From Desertifilum tharense IPPAS B-1220 (GTDB lineage: Bacteria; Cyanobacteriota; Cyanobacteriia; Cyanobacteriales; Desertifilaceae), in assembly GCF_001746915.1 (NCBI RefSeq), contig NZ_MJGC01000032.1:62001-126000 (forward strand): DNA of 64,000 nucleotides, written 5' to 3'. The position numbers were made by a program, and so were the translations under genes. The notes beneath the pieces were generated by a model. It worked only from the letters and a program-made list of their open reading frames with translations. It made no database searches and was not told where the DNA came from. The first letter of the stretch is position 1; each line of letters starts with the position of its first letter. Positions 37,028-46,215 of this stretch are shown here, one piece after another.

Positions 37028-37465
37028 AAAATTGTCAAGAAACGATGTGCAATAGTGAAAGAATATCCGAGAGAATCGGCTCAAGCGGGACTAAGCGATT
37101 AACCCTCACCTGCCTCAGATCCTAACCTGTTTCCTCGGTAATTCCTTCATCGATTGTAATCGCTTTATTCCCAGTGGATTCGCGCTTAGGATGCTTTTCC
37201 CCTACAGCCGATGGTTGAGGTGAATCTCGCTACAGCAAAGCTGAGGTTTTCCATCGCTTGCTTTATCCTTAAAACGGTCTAAGGCTTAACGTTTTCACTC
37301 TAGAATAGACATACTGGGAGAGTCAGGCTAAAGCTCGATGGAATTGGGAGCAAAATGGATGCAAGCATTCCGGATTCATCGGAGCGATTGTGAGTCCATT
37401 GGAAAATACCACCTGATTTAGCTTGAATCTCCTCGCCGGACTCCCTTACCCCAATTGCGATAACT
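37028..37465. other. Divergent intergenic region
   Basis: About 440 bases between lepA and a small ribbon-helix-helix gene. I see no gene, clear promoter or hairpin that can be defended, although both flanking genes must be started from here. Confidence 0.4.
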
Positions 37466-37696
37466 ATGAATGATTCTGCCCCCTCTTCCCACCGCGCTGC
37501 TGATAAGGTGGAAATTGCCATCCATCTCGATCCTGAATTACTCGATCAACTGAAACATTTAACCAACGATCCCAGTAAGATTGTGGAAACGGCCTTGCGG
37601 CAATGGCTCAGAGGCGAAACTCAGCGCGATGATGATTTAACCCGAACCCTTGTGAAAAGTCCTCCCGTTCCGCCGAGAGGAGAATGGAATGATTAG
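37466..37696 (+). CDS. Ribbon-helix-helix (CopG-type) antitoxin-like protein
   Basis: The 76-residue protein has a likely ribbon-helix-helix fold: a beta strand KVEIAIHLD, helix LLDQLKHLTN, a turn at DPSKIVE and a second helix ALRQWLRGE, then a charged tail ending PPRGEWND. Such proteins are DNA-binding antitoxins or plain repressors. No toxin frame is found directly downstream (about 145 non-coding bases follow), so the protein may be an orphan regulator. Confidence 0.7.
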   Translation: MNDSAPSSHRAADKVEIAIHLDPELLDQLKHLTNDPSKIVETALRQWLRGETQRDDDLTRTLVKSPPVPPRGEWND

Positions 37697-37840
37697 AACA
37701 ACGGTGGCTTGACCTGAAAGACTGCTATTGTTCTCTTCAATTGTTTGTTAGCTTGGTAGTCACTATCAAGCCAGTTAATCGGGTTCCGCAACAGGTGCAG
37801 CACCAACTCGTCCACGACAGTTTTCCCTTTCTGCATAACG

Positions 37841-39667
37841 ATGATGCCTACCATGAATTTTTCTCTCTCCACGGCTGAACTCTCTTCTACTGTCTCTGAG
37901 AACCAAGACGAACGCAAGTCGAGCGAGTTATCAAGCTTAGGAGCCGAGCTAGCCTTTATCCAGAATGCGTCTGGGGAGTACCTTTCTTTTTTCTGGAATT
38001 TGGCACAACAGTGTGAGAGGGGTGTCGAACAAGGGGTAGGACAGTTAGGTAGCGAAGAAAAGCTAGCACCTGTAGATTTGTCAGCTTACCTGCATCACAT
38101 TCAGCGGGTTTTAGACTACCAACTGCCAGAACGCTTTAGCTATCCCTTTCAATATGGCGAGCAATACTGGTTGTTTGAGTTAGTCGCGAGTCCAATTTTA
38201 GCAGCCCACGGGACGGCAACGACTGTCTTAGCGATCGGACGGTTAGTTGCGAGTTCTACGGATCTCAATGCTTTTGAATGGCAGGGAAGCACCCAGTCTA
38301 ACGCGATCGCCCCAAGTAGCGATCGCTATCAGAAGCTCCTCACCCAAATTACTTGGAATATCCGCCGCACCCTCGACTTAGATACAATCTGGCAACAAAC
38401 CGTAACGGGTTTAGGTCAGGCACTTTCTCTAGACCGCTCCTGTATTGGCTTGTATCAGGGTTTGGAGTTTCCCGTCAAGGTTGTCGCGGAGTCGGCGTTA
38501 GAGTCTGTTAGTTCTCTGCTCGATCGAGAATTAGCCTTATCAGAACATCCAATTTTGATGCAGGCGATCGCCACCTTAGAGCCAATTACCGCTATGTTAG
38601 TGGATGAGTCCGGTCAGCGTCAGTCTGTTTTAGTCGTCACTACCTGCTATCAAGATCAGCCAAATGGGTTAATTCTGCTCTATCAGAGTGCCAAAACAGA
38701 GCCAGAAGTTGAGAGTAGCGAGACTCCTCCCCATTTGTGGACGACTCAAGAAATCGACTTAGTGCGCGAACTCGCCGATCAAGTGGGAACCGCGATCGCC
38801 CATGCTACACTATTTGCCGAAAGCCAAGCCTTAGCCACAGAATTGCAACGGGTGAATGCAGACTTCTTACAGAAGCATCGCGAACTCGAAGATGCACGCC
38901 AGCAAGCCGAAGAAGCCTCTCGCCTCAAAAGCGAATTCCTCGCCAACACCTCCCACGAACTGCGAACCCCCCTGAATGGCATGATTGGCTTCTTGAAGCT
39001 GATCATGGATGGGATGGCAGAAGATCCCGAAGAACAAGCGGAATTTATTGATGAAGCCTATCGTTCCGCCATTCATCTGCTCAACCTGATTAACGATATT
39101 CTCGATATCGCCAAAATTGAAGCGGGTAAAATGCAACTGGAACTTACCCCAGTGAAGCTAGACGAACTGTTTAGCGATGTAGAAAACTTTACCCGCACCC
39201 AAGCCTTACAGAAAAATCTGAGCTATCAAATCGTTACCCCAGCAGTGCGCGATGAAATTATCCTCTACGCCAATTATCAGCGCTTGTTGCAAGTGATGTT
39301 AAACCTCGTGGGAAATGCGATTAAATTTACCCACGAAGGCAGCATCACCATTAGCACCGAAATTCTCAAAAAGAAACTCAAAGTCCACAACCAAGAATGT
39401 CCCGGAATTGTTAGAGTTCGAGTAGCAGATACTGGAATTGGGGTTTCATTAGATAAACAAGATAAACTCTTCCAATCCTTTTCTCAAGTGGATGGTTCCC
39501 GCACCCGAACCTATGGGGGAACGGGTTTAGGGTTAGCCATTTCCCAAAAACTGGTTGAAGCAATGGGAGGTGAGGTAAACTTCTTCAGTATGGGAGAAGG
39601 ACTCGGTTCCACCGTCACCTTCACCGTTCCCCTCTTCCAGCTCCCTGTTCTTAGCCTTTCAGATTAA
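37841..39667 (+). CDS. GAF sensor histidine kinase, longer paralogue
   Basis: The 608-residue protein has an N-terminal region of about 160 residues without a name, a GAF domain (about 175-335, DRSCIGLY and TTQEIDLVRELADQVG), a coiled linker, a HisKA domain with H372 in SHELRTPLNG, and an ATPase domain with NLVGNAIKFTHEG and GTGLGLA boxes. The GAF type resembles those of cyanobacterial kinases with bound tetrapyrrole, but I see no reliable chromophore cysteine. The next gene is a shortened near-copy. Confidence 0.9.
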   Translation: MMPTMNFSLSTAELSSTVSENQDERKSSELSSLGAELAFIQNASGEYLSFFWNLAQQCERGVEQGVGQLGSEEKLAPVDLSAYLHHIQRVLDYQLPERFSYPFQYGEQYWLFELVASPILAAHGTATTVLAIGRLVASSTDLNAFEWQGSTQSNAIAPSSDRYQKLLTQITWNIRRTLDLDTIWQQTVTGLGQALSLDRSCIGLYQGLEFPVKVVAESALESVSSLLDRELALSEHPILMQAIATLEPITAMLVDESGQRQSVLVVTTCYQDQPNGLILLYQSAKTEPEVESSETPPHLWTTQEIDLVRELADQVGTAIAHATLFAESQALATELQRVNADFLQKHRELEDARQQAEEASRLKSEFLANTSHELRTPLNGMIGFLKLIMDGMAEDPEEQAEFIDEAYRSAIHLLNLINDILDIAKIEAGKMQLELTPVKLDELFSDVENFTRTQALQKNLSYQIVTPAVRDEIILYANYQRLLQVMLNLVGNAIKFTHEGSITISTEILKKKLKVHNQECPGIVRVRVADTGIGVSLDKQDKLFQSFSQVDGSRTRTYGGTGLGLAISQKLVEAMGGEVNFFSMGEGLGSTVTFTVPLFQLPVLSLSD

Positions 39668-39759
39668 ATGGGGTGCTACAGTCTAGAGCGCGATTCGCTA
39701 GAGCAGTCCTCATGCCATCTGCGTGAGGGAGACTTTTAACAGCGCAGGAAACTGAAGAT

Positions 39760-41127
39760 ATGGGAAACAACACTGACGATCCGCACGCCTGTGACTTTTT
39801 ATCGAGTTGCGATCGCTATCAGCAGATCCTCACCCAAATTACCTGGAACATCCGTCGAACCCTCGATTTAGAAACCATCTGGCAACAAACCGTAACGGGG
39901 TTAGGACAAGCGCTCTCGTTAGATCGTTGCTGCATTGGCACCTACCAAAGCCTAGAAGTCCCCATTAAAATCGTCGCCGAGTTTGTTGCTGACGAGTCAG
40001 TCAGTTCCCTGTTAGAGCGGGAATTAACCCTAGCAGAAGACCCGATTTTAATGCAAGCGCTGACCGCCTTAGAACCGATGACAGGCATTCTCGTCGATGA
40101 GTCGGGTCAGCGTCAATCGGTGTTAGCGGTAGCCACCTGCTATCAAGATCGGCCGAATGGGTTAATTTTGCTTTACCAAAGCTATAAAAACCAGACCGAA
40201 CAGACTTCTCCCTATTTGTGGACAACCCCAGAAATTGATTTAGTGCGCGAACTCGCCGATCAAATCGGAATGGCGATCGCGCACATTACATTATTGGTCA
40301 AAAATCAAGCCTTAACCACTGAATTATGGCAAAAAAATTACGAACTTGAAGAGGCTCGCCAAAAAGCCAAAGAAGTCTCTCGTCTCAAAAGTGAATTCCT
40401 CAACCGGATCTCCCACGAACTGCGAACTCCCCTCAATGGCATCATTGGCTTCTTGCAGCTAATTCTTGATGGGATGGCAGAAGAGCCAGAAGAACAAGTC
40501 GAATTTATTCAAGTAGCCCATAAATCTGCCATCCACCTGCTCAATATTATTAACGATCTTCTCAGTATCGCCAACATTGAAGCGGGGAAAATGCAACTCA
40601 CACTCACCCCCGTGAAGCTCGATGAACTCTTCAACCGGGTTGAGAAATTTATCTGTAACCAAGCCTTACAGAAAAATCTCAGTTACGAGATCCTCATCCC
40701 CCCAGTCCGCGATGAAATTCTTCTATATGCCAACTATCAAGTCTTATTATTAGTCATGTTTAACCTAGTGGGGAATGCTATTAAATTTACCCATGAAGGC
40801 AGTATTACGATCGCTACCGAAATTCTTAAAAAGAAACTCATCATTCAAAACCAAGAATGTCCGGGTATGGTCAAAGTCCGAATTGCCGATACCGGAATTG
40901 GAGTTTCGTTAGATAAACAAGATAAACTCTTTCAATCCTTTTCTCCCGTTGATGGTTCCCGCACCTGTGCCTATGGGGGAACAGGTTTGGGGTTAGCCAT
41001 TTCCCAAAAACTGATTGAAGCAATGGGGGGTGAAATAAATTTCTTCAGTATGGGGGAAGGACTCGGTTCCACCGTAACGTTTACCGTGCCTCTATTCCAT
41101 CTCCCCGTTCTCAGCCTCTCAGACTGA
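39760..41127 (+). CDS. GAF sensor histidine kinase, shorter paralogue
   Basis: The 455-residue protein matches the preceding kinase from the GAF domain to the C-terminal PVLSLSD, with most residues the same, but lacks the first 160 residues. H219 in SHELRTPLNG is the phosphosite, and N and G boxes are intact. This is a tandem duplication followed by loss of the input region, or capture of a new promoter. The start ATGGGAAAC has GGAAACTGAAG upstream. Confidence 0.9.
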   Translation: MGNNTDDPHACDFLSSCDRYQQILTQITWNIRRTLDLETIWQQTVTGLGQALSLDRCCIGTYQSLEVPIKIVAEFVADESVSSLLERELTLAEDPILMQALTALEPMTGILVDESGQRQSVLAVATCYQDRPNGLILLYQSYKNQTEQTSPYLWTTPEIDLVRELADQIGMAIAHITLLVKNQALTTELWQKNYELEEARQKAKEVSRLKSEFLNRISHELRTPLNGIIGFLQLILDGMAEEPEEQVEFIQVAHKSAIHLLNIINDLLSIANIEAGKMQLTLTPVKLDELFNRVEKFICNQALQKNLSYEILIPPVRDEILLYANYQVLLLVMFNLVGNAIKFTHEGSITIATEILKKKLIIQNQECPGMVKVRIADTGIGVSLDKQDKLFQSFSPVDGSRTCAYGGTGLGLAISQKLIEAMGGEINFFSMGEGLGSTVTFTVPLFHLPVLSLSD

Positions 41128-41181
41128 AACGAGTTAGGATTTAAATCTGCTCTCAACACGCTACTTTAAGCTATAGAAGAC

Positions 41182-41970
41182 ATGGGAAACGAAACAATCG
41201 TACTCTTATCGCGCCGCGAAATTGAGAAAATGCGTCAGGCGGGACGCTTGGCTGCGGAACTGCTGGCTTATCTGGAACCTTTGGTAAAACCGGGTGTTAG
41301 CACGTTAGAGATTAATGACGCAGCCGAAGAATGGACGCAAAAACAGGGTGCAAAAAGTGCGCCTTTGGGGTATCACGGGTTTCCTAAGTCCATTTGTACT
41401 AGCGTGAATGAGGTGGTGTGTCACGGTATCCCCAATGCCAAACAGGTGTTAAAAGATGGAGATATTATCAATTTGGATGTGACGCCAATTGTAGATGGGT
41501 ATCATGGCGATACGTCTAAGACCTTTTTTGTGGGAACGCCTTCCCCAACGGCGAAGAAGTTGGTGGAAGTCACCGAAGAATGTCTCAGACGCGGGATTGC
41601 AGCCGTAAAACCCAATGGCAAAATTGGGGATATTGGCGCAGCTATTCAAGAATATGCTGAAGAAAATGGCTTTTCAGTAGTGCAAGATTTTGTGGGACAT
41701 GGAATTAGTCGCGTTTTCCATACAGCACCCCAGATTCCCCATTATGGCACTCGCGGTAAAGGCAAACGCTTGCGTGCGGGAATGGTGTTTACCATTGAAC
41801 CGATGATTAATGTAGGGACTTGGGAAGTTGAGGTGCTTGAAGATAAGTGGACGGCAGTAACGCGCGATCGCAAACTCTCAGCCCAGTTTGAGCATACCAT
41901 CGCAGTCACAGAATCGGGCGTAGAAATTTTAACCCTACGCGAGGCTGAGACTTATTCTTTAACCGCCTAG
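41182..41970 (+). CDS. map: Methionine aminopeptidase, type I
   Basis: The 262-residue metalloprotease removes the starting methionine from proteins. All five metal ligands are visible: D99, D110, H173, E206 and E237. H81 (VCHG) is the usual substrate contact. Length is normal. It is on the same strand as the tandem kinases, 54 bases after the second, and is followed by a low-complexity repeat region. Confidence 0.95.
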   Translation: MGNETIVLLSRREIEKMRQAGRLAAELLAYLEPLVKPGVSTLEINDAAEEWTQKQGAKSAPLGYHGFPKSICTSVNEVVCHGIPNAKQVLKDGDIINLDVTPIVDGYHGDTSKTFFVGTPSPTAKKLVEVTEECLRRGIAAVKPNGKIGDIGAAIQEYAEENGFSVVQDFVGHGISRVFHTAPQIPHYGTRGKGKRLRAGMVFTIEPMINVGTWEVEVLEDKWTAVTRDRKLSAQFEHTIAVTESGVEILTLREAETYSLTA

Positions 41971-42439
41971 AAGAAGAAGGGAATTGGGAGTTAGGAGTTG
42001 GGGGTTGGGGAAGAAGAGGATGGGGAGGTGGGGGGATGGGGGGAAATGAGTGCTTTGTGATGAGTGCTGTTGCTTGCTGGGTGCGTAGCGATGTGCTGAG
42101 TGGGGAAGTTAGCGCTGGATAGAGAGTGAGGATGGGGGAAAAGAGTGCTGTTGCGCGGTTCTGGGTGCGTAGCAGCGTGCTGAGTAGGTATCTAGAACAA
42201 TAGCCGATTTACCCTGATTGACTGACAAAACTTTTGTGTGGGTTGAACATCGTGAAATCTACCTATATCAGTGGTTTCGTTGGGTTACGCTAACTCTAAC
42301 TCAACCGACTAGCGCTTCTTCCCCCATCCTCTTTCCCCAACCCCCAACTCCCAATTCCTAACTCCCTTCTTCCCCAACCCCCAATTCCTAACTCCCTTCT
42401 TCCCCAACCCCCAACTCCCAACTCCCAACTCCCTTCTTC
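41971..42439. repeat. Low-complexity inverted-repeat region, copy 3
   Basis: It begins with GGGAATTGGGAGTTAGGAG and ends with repeated complementary CTAACTCCC and CCCAACTCCC units, so the whole 469 bases form a long imperfect inverted repeat. Inside are the GAGTGCTGTTGC and GTGCTGAGT units shared with copies 1 and 2, and at 42218-42227 the end motif TTGACTGACA of the MITE-like elements, with a degenerate interior and no right end. No gene is seen. Confidence 0.65.
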
Positions 42440-43330
42440 CTAAAACGTCACTTCATCAGATTGATAGGCGGGGGGTTCAACGTGGATGAGGATGCGGACG
42501 GGGTGGTATTTTTGGGTTAAGCGTGCTTCGATTTCTTCGGTGATTTTGTGTGAGGTTTCGACATCGGGAACGCCGACGACGAGGTGCATTTCGATGAAGG
42601 CTTGGCGTCCAACCATTCCCCGCGAGGCGATACTATGGCAGTTAAGGACGCCTGGGACTTGCATGACAATTTCGTGGATGGCTTCGGGTGCGATCGCCAT
42701 TCGATCCACCAGCCAGGGTAAATTACTCTTGAGGACTTCCCAGCCACTCCAGAAGACGAGTAAGGCGACGGGAAAGGCTAAGGCAATATCTAGCCATTGA
42801 TAGCCTAACCAAACGCCGATTAAACCCGCAATCACGACGATCGTTACCCAAACATCGCTCATGGTATGCTTGGCATCGGCAATTAAAATTTGGCTTCCGA
42901 CTTTTTGACCGACATGGCGTTCGTAAAATGCCACAAAAATATTAATTCCTAAAACAACCAATAAAATCCATAAACCGGATGCTGAAATATTAACGGGTTC
43001 GCGCTCGGTTTGCAGCAGGCGTTCAACTGCACTGCTGAGAATTTCAAAGCAAGCAATCCCTAAAAAGGCTGCAATTCCTAATGCTCCAATGGCGTCAAAT
43101 TTTTGATGTCCGTAGGGGTGTTCGCGATCGGGTTGGGGGGAAGCGAAATGCGTGGCAATCAATCCTAAAATGTTGTTGGCGCTATCGGTAATGCTGTGTA
43201 AGGCGTCTGCTATGAGGCTTAAGGCTCCTGTTTGCCAACCGACGCCTAGTTTAATTCCCATGACGATGAGGTTGAGTCCCAAGGTCAGAAATAAAACTCT
43301 GCGGACTTGCGAACGGTTGTCTTGAGACAT
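42440..43330 (-). CDS. Cation diffusion facilitator transporter
   Basis: The 296-residue membrane protein has the CDF fold: six predicted membrane segments between about 12 and 205, metal-site residues in the DALHSITDS stretch (segment II) and DAKHTMSDV (segment V), and a cytoplasmic C-terminal domain with GRQAFIEMHLVV. It exports zinc, iron, cobalt or manganese from the cytoplasm in exchange for protons. The exact metal is not readable. The C-terminus lacks a His-rich loop. Confidence 0.92.
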   Translation of the reverse strand: MSQDNRSQVRRVLFLTLGLNLIVMGIKLGVGWQTGALSLIADALHSITDSANNILGLIATHFASPQPDREHPYGHQKFDAIGALGIAAFLGIACFEILSSAVERLLQTEREPVNISASGLWILLVVLGINIFVAFYERHVGQKVGSQILIADAKHTMSDVWVTIVVIAGLIGVWLGYQWLDIALAFPVALLVFWSGWEVLKSNLPWLVDRMAIAPEAIHEIVMQVPGVLNCHSIASRGMVGRQAFIEMHLVVGVPDVETSHKITEEIEARLTQKYHPVRILIHVEPPAYQSDEVTF

Positions 43331-43497
43331 TGGCTTAATGCCTGAATTCGCTCAATTTTATGGTTATTTTAATCTAATTTAGGACAATTATTTGAGCCGT
43401 TGGCTTTAATCTTTGATTAAGAAAAACACAGTAATTGAGAGTCTTTTCTAATTAAGCGAATCCCATCCGCAAAGGAATTTTCAAGAATCACTGTTAA

Positions 43498-43971
43498 ATG
43501 AGGTTAAGCGATCAAAAGCAGAGCGAGATCGGACAAGCAGGCGATCGCCAAAAGTTTGAGTGGTTTGTGAAGCGTCCAATTTCCTTTAAAATTGAAACCA
43601 ACAATTTTGGAATATTCTGCTTTATGGGGACTTCTCAACTCACGCTTAACTTAACGGAAGGTTCAGTTTCGTTTAGTTTTACAACAGAAGCGGCACAAGC
43701 GCTAAAAACTGCGATCGCGCAACTCCTCGACAGCCTGAAAGCCAATGCAGCCAAAACCCCCGGTACTCGTCCAACCCCGCAAAAACCCATGGAATATCAA
43801 TATACAGGCGATGTCTTTTTAGAAATTTTCTGCAACCCCAACATCTACGCCTCTCCCTTTGCGGCCAAGGTTTTGCTCACATTGCGCGACGATCGCATTC
43901 GCTTAAGTACAGAGGCGGAGTTAACCCGAATTGTAGAAGATATCAATCAGTTTTTAGAGCAGGCGGATTGA
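43498..43971 (+). CDS. Conserved hypothetical protein
   Basis: The 157-residue protein has no membrane segment. Its C-terminal two thirds (from MGTSQLTLNLTEG at 43624) looks structured, with a YTGDVFLEIFCNPN stretch and a final helix of acidic type. The first 42 residues are less convincing, so the true start could be 43624; neither start has a good ribosome-binding site. I do not recognise the family. It is followed by a perfect terminator. Confidence 0.6.
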   Translation: MRLSDQKQSEIGQAGDRQKFEWFVKRPISFKIETNNFGIFCFMGTSQLTLNLTEGSVSFSFTTEAAQALKTAIAQLLDSLKANAAKTPGTRPTPQKPMEYQYTGDVFLEIFCNPNIYASPFAAKVLLTLRDDRIRLSTEAELTRIVEDINQFLEQAD

Positions 43972-43985
43972 GCGCCCCAAAATAA

Positions 43986-44014
43986 ATTAGGACAGACTGG
44001 CGATCTGTCCTAAT
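43986..44014. terminator. Bidirectional terminator, 11-bp stem
   Basis: ATTAGGACAGA and TCTGTCCTAAT form a perfect 11-base stem with a 7-base loop, between two convergent genes. It is the clearest terminator in the window. Confidence 0.85.
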
Positions 44015-44078
44015 ATCTCCACAATGACTCCCTGGTTCAATGCACTAGCAATGCAAACATCAATTGCAATAATCTGCT

Positions 44079-44429
44079 TTAGTTATCGCCTGTAAGGGTT
44101 CCCTTGATGTTCTGTAAAGCATCGCCAATTTTTTCTTCTACAGAAGTGGTGCTTTGGGAATCATCCGGGGTATACATTTTTTCTGCATCTGCACCGCCTT
44201 GAATCGCATTGATCCCACCCTGGGCCTTCTTGGTGGTTTCTTCGAGCGACTTGGGTGCAGTCATTACTTCTTCTTGAGATTTTCTTTCAATGGTTGTTAG
44301 CTTATCTTCCCCTTTCGTTGGGCTGCTGGTTGCACTGTAGGCGGGGAACGCATACGAGAATACGAGGAAAGCGCAGACACAAACCGTTAATAGAATCCGT
44401 ACGGGACGGAGAGCGCCTAGAAATTTCAT
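44079..44429 (-). CDS. Secreted low-temperature-induced-protein-like
   Basis: The 116-residue protein has a signal peptide or anchor of about 32 residues ending at AYSA. The mature part is hydrophilic: SLEETTKKAQGGINAIQGGADAEKM and VEEKIGDALQNIKGTL. This resembles a small cyanobacterial family called low temperature-induced proteins; the assignment rests on memory of the pattern. It would act outside the cytoplasmic membrane, possibly as a protective hydrophilic protein. It faces the hypothetical gene convergently. Confidence 0.65.
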   Translation of the reverse strand: MKFLGALRPVRILLTVCVCAFLVFSYAFPAYSATSSPTKGEDKLTTIERKSQEEVMTAPKSLEETTKKAQGGINAIQGGADAEKMYTPDDSQSTTSVEEKIGDALQNIKGTLTGDN

Positions 44430-44612
44430 AACAAATCTACTCCTATTAATCGAATAATGTTGGTTTAACCAACGTCATTTACCAGTTGAAATTGATTGAG
44501 CATTTCAACCTTCTTTTTCTATTAGCTTAAATTTTGCTCAAATCCACATCTATACCGAGGCAGATTTGTCAGATTGAGTCGTAACAAAAGTTAGCATAAC
44601 CTGCCTTTAACC

Positions 44613-45779
44613 CTAGCGATTTGCTTGACGCAAAGCCTGAATCGTGGCGATCGCGCGTTCTGCCGCCTCATCTATTTCCTGAGCCGTAGTCCAGCGACCC
44701 AGACCGAAGCGAATCGAGGCATAAGCGAGGCGTTCTGGGCGTCCCAGAGCCGTCAAAACATGGGAAGGGGCAACTTTAGCCGACGTGCAGGCCGAACCCG
44801 AAGAAACGGCAACAAAGGGCTGCAAACCCAGGATTAACGCCGAACCATCCACCCCCGTCACGCTGATATTCAAGTTTCCGGGCAAGCGTTGGGTCGGATG
44901 ACCGTTAAGTTCAATTTCGGGTAAAGTCGCGATCTGAGTCCAGAGGCGATCGCGCAATTGACCTAAGCGTTCAGCCTCCGCTTCCTGTTGGACCAACCCC
45001 AACTCAACAGCGCGTGCAAACCCCACAATTTGCGGCGTACAGAGGGTTCCCGACCGCCAGCCGCGCTCGTGGCCTCCCCCGTGCAATTGCGGCGCGAGCT
45101 TCACCCTGGGGTCGCGACGGCGGACATACAACGCGCCGATCCCTTTGGGGCCATACACCTTATGCGCCGTCAGCGAGACTAAATCGAGGTGCATCGCCTC
45201 CACATCCAAGGGAATTTTAGCGATCGCCTGAGCTGCATCGCTATGAAATAGCACCTCATAGCGCCGACAGATCGCGCCAATTTCCGCTAGCGGTTGAATT
45301 ACCCCAATCTCATTATTAGCCGCCATCACCGAAACCAAAATCGTATCGGGGCGGAGGGCCTTTTCGAGCTGTACCAAATCAATCAGGCCATCGGGTTGAA
45401 CGGGTAAATACGTAACTTCAAACCCCAGCGTTTCTAAATAGCGACAGGGATCGAGAACTGCATTATGCTCTGTCTCTACCGTCACAATATGCCGACCTTG
45501 ACTAAAGTACGATTCGGCAACGCCCTTAATGGCTAAATTATTGGCCTCTGTGGCACCACTGGTAAAGATAATCTCTTCTGGTGTTGCATTAATCGCTCGT
45601 GCGAGAATTTGTCGGGCGTTTTGAACCGCCGCTTCTGCTTCCCAACCATAGGCATGAGTCGTACTGGCAGGATTGCCAAAAGATTGAGTAAAGTAAGGAA
45701 GCATTGCCGCTAACACCCGTTCATCTGTGGGGGTTGTCGCGTGATAATCCAGATAGATTGGACGATGCATCGAAGCCAT
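44613..45779 (-). CDS. Cysteine desulfurase (NifS/IscS family)
   Basis: The 388-residue PLP enzyme takes sulfur from cysteine for iron-sulfur clusters and other uses. H105, D181 and Q184 flank the cofactor, K207 (TAHKVYGPKG) binds PLP, and C331 in SSGSACTSAK is the sulfur-accepting residue in a flexible loop, as in group I enzymes. The start could also be ATG 45770, giving the usual MHRPIYLDYHATT. No scaffold gene is beside it. Confidence 0.93.
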   Translation of the reverse strand: MASMHRPIYLDYHATTPTDERVLAAMLPYFTQSFGNPASTTHAYGWEAEAAVQNARQILARAINATPEEIIFTSGATEANNLAIKGVAESYFSQGRHIVTVETEHNAVLDPCRYLETLGFEVTYLPVQPDGLIDLVQLEKALRPDTILVSVMAANNEIGVIQPLAEIGAICRRYEVLFHSDAAQAIAKIPLDVEAMHLDLVSLTAHKVYGPKGIGALYVRRRDPRVKLAPQLHGGGHERGWRSGTLCTPQIVGFARAVELGLVQQEAEAERLGQLRDRLWTQIATLPEIELNGHPTQRLPGNLNISVTGVDGSALILGLQPFVAVSSGSACTSAKVAPSHVLTALGRPERLAYASIRFGLGRWTTAQEIDEAAERAIATIQALRQANR

Positions 45780-45920
45780 TGAATTAGGGAAAGTTTGAGA
45801 TTTTTAGTGTAGCAATTTGTCAGTTAGGATGCCCTGAGTTGCGGGCAGTTGGGCGAACGTTTGCCACCCCGATTTCTTTAGGTTGCGAGTCAGTGTAGTT
45901 TTCTTTTAGGTGCCAACGTC

Positions 45921-46199
45921 ATGACTTCTGATTCTTTACTGGTTGCGAATGCCCTTAAAGTAACCTTTGTAGTGGTTATCCTTGCTTATGCATCAATGGC
46001 CGCGATCTTTTTCTCCCATTGGCTAAAAGCGCTGTATCAAGATCCGATGATGGATGCTGACGAGATGTTTGTCTCTAAATTGATGCTGGCGATCGCCACC
46101 TTATTTTGGCCGGTGGTGGTGCCTTTTTGTTATCTCGAACTTTCGGCGAAGTTCCAACGGGTGAAGCGCCGCCATCCCCTCAAGTCTGATTCCCACTAG
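45921..46199 (+). CDS. Small two-segment membrane protein
   Basis: The 92-residue protein has two membrane segments (about 12-36 and 48-70) joined by an acidic loop DPMMDADEM and followed by a basic tail, which places the tail in the cytoplasm. I do not know the family. The pattern is common to small cyanobacterial membrane proteins. It is separated from the stressosome operon by convergent orientation. Confidence 0.65.
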   Translation: MTSDSLLVANALKVTFVVVILAYASMAAIFFSHWLKALYQDPMMDADEMFVSKLMLAIATLFWPVVVPFCYLELSAKFQRVKRRHPLKSDSH

Positions 46200-46215
46200 C
46201 GTATTGAGTCCATCA

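Noticed and set aside
37693..37917. Minus-strand 74-residue frame beside the ribbon-helix-helix gene, considered as a toxin
   Set aside because: It overlaps the start of the GAF kinase on the other strand and has no toxin-like motif.
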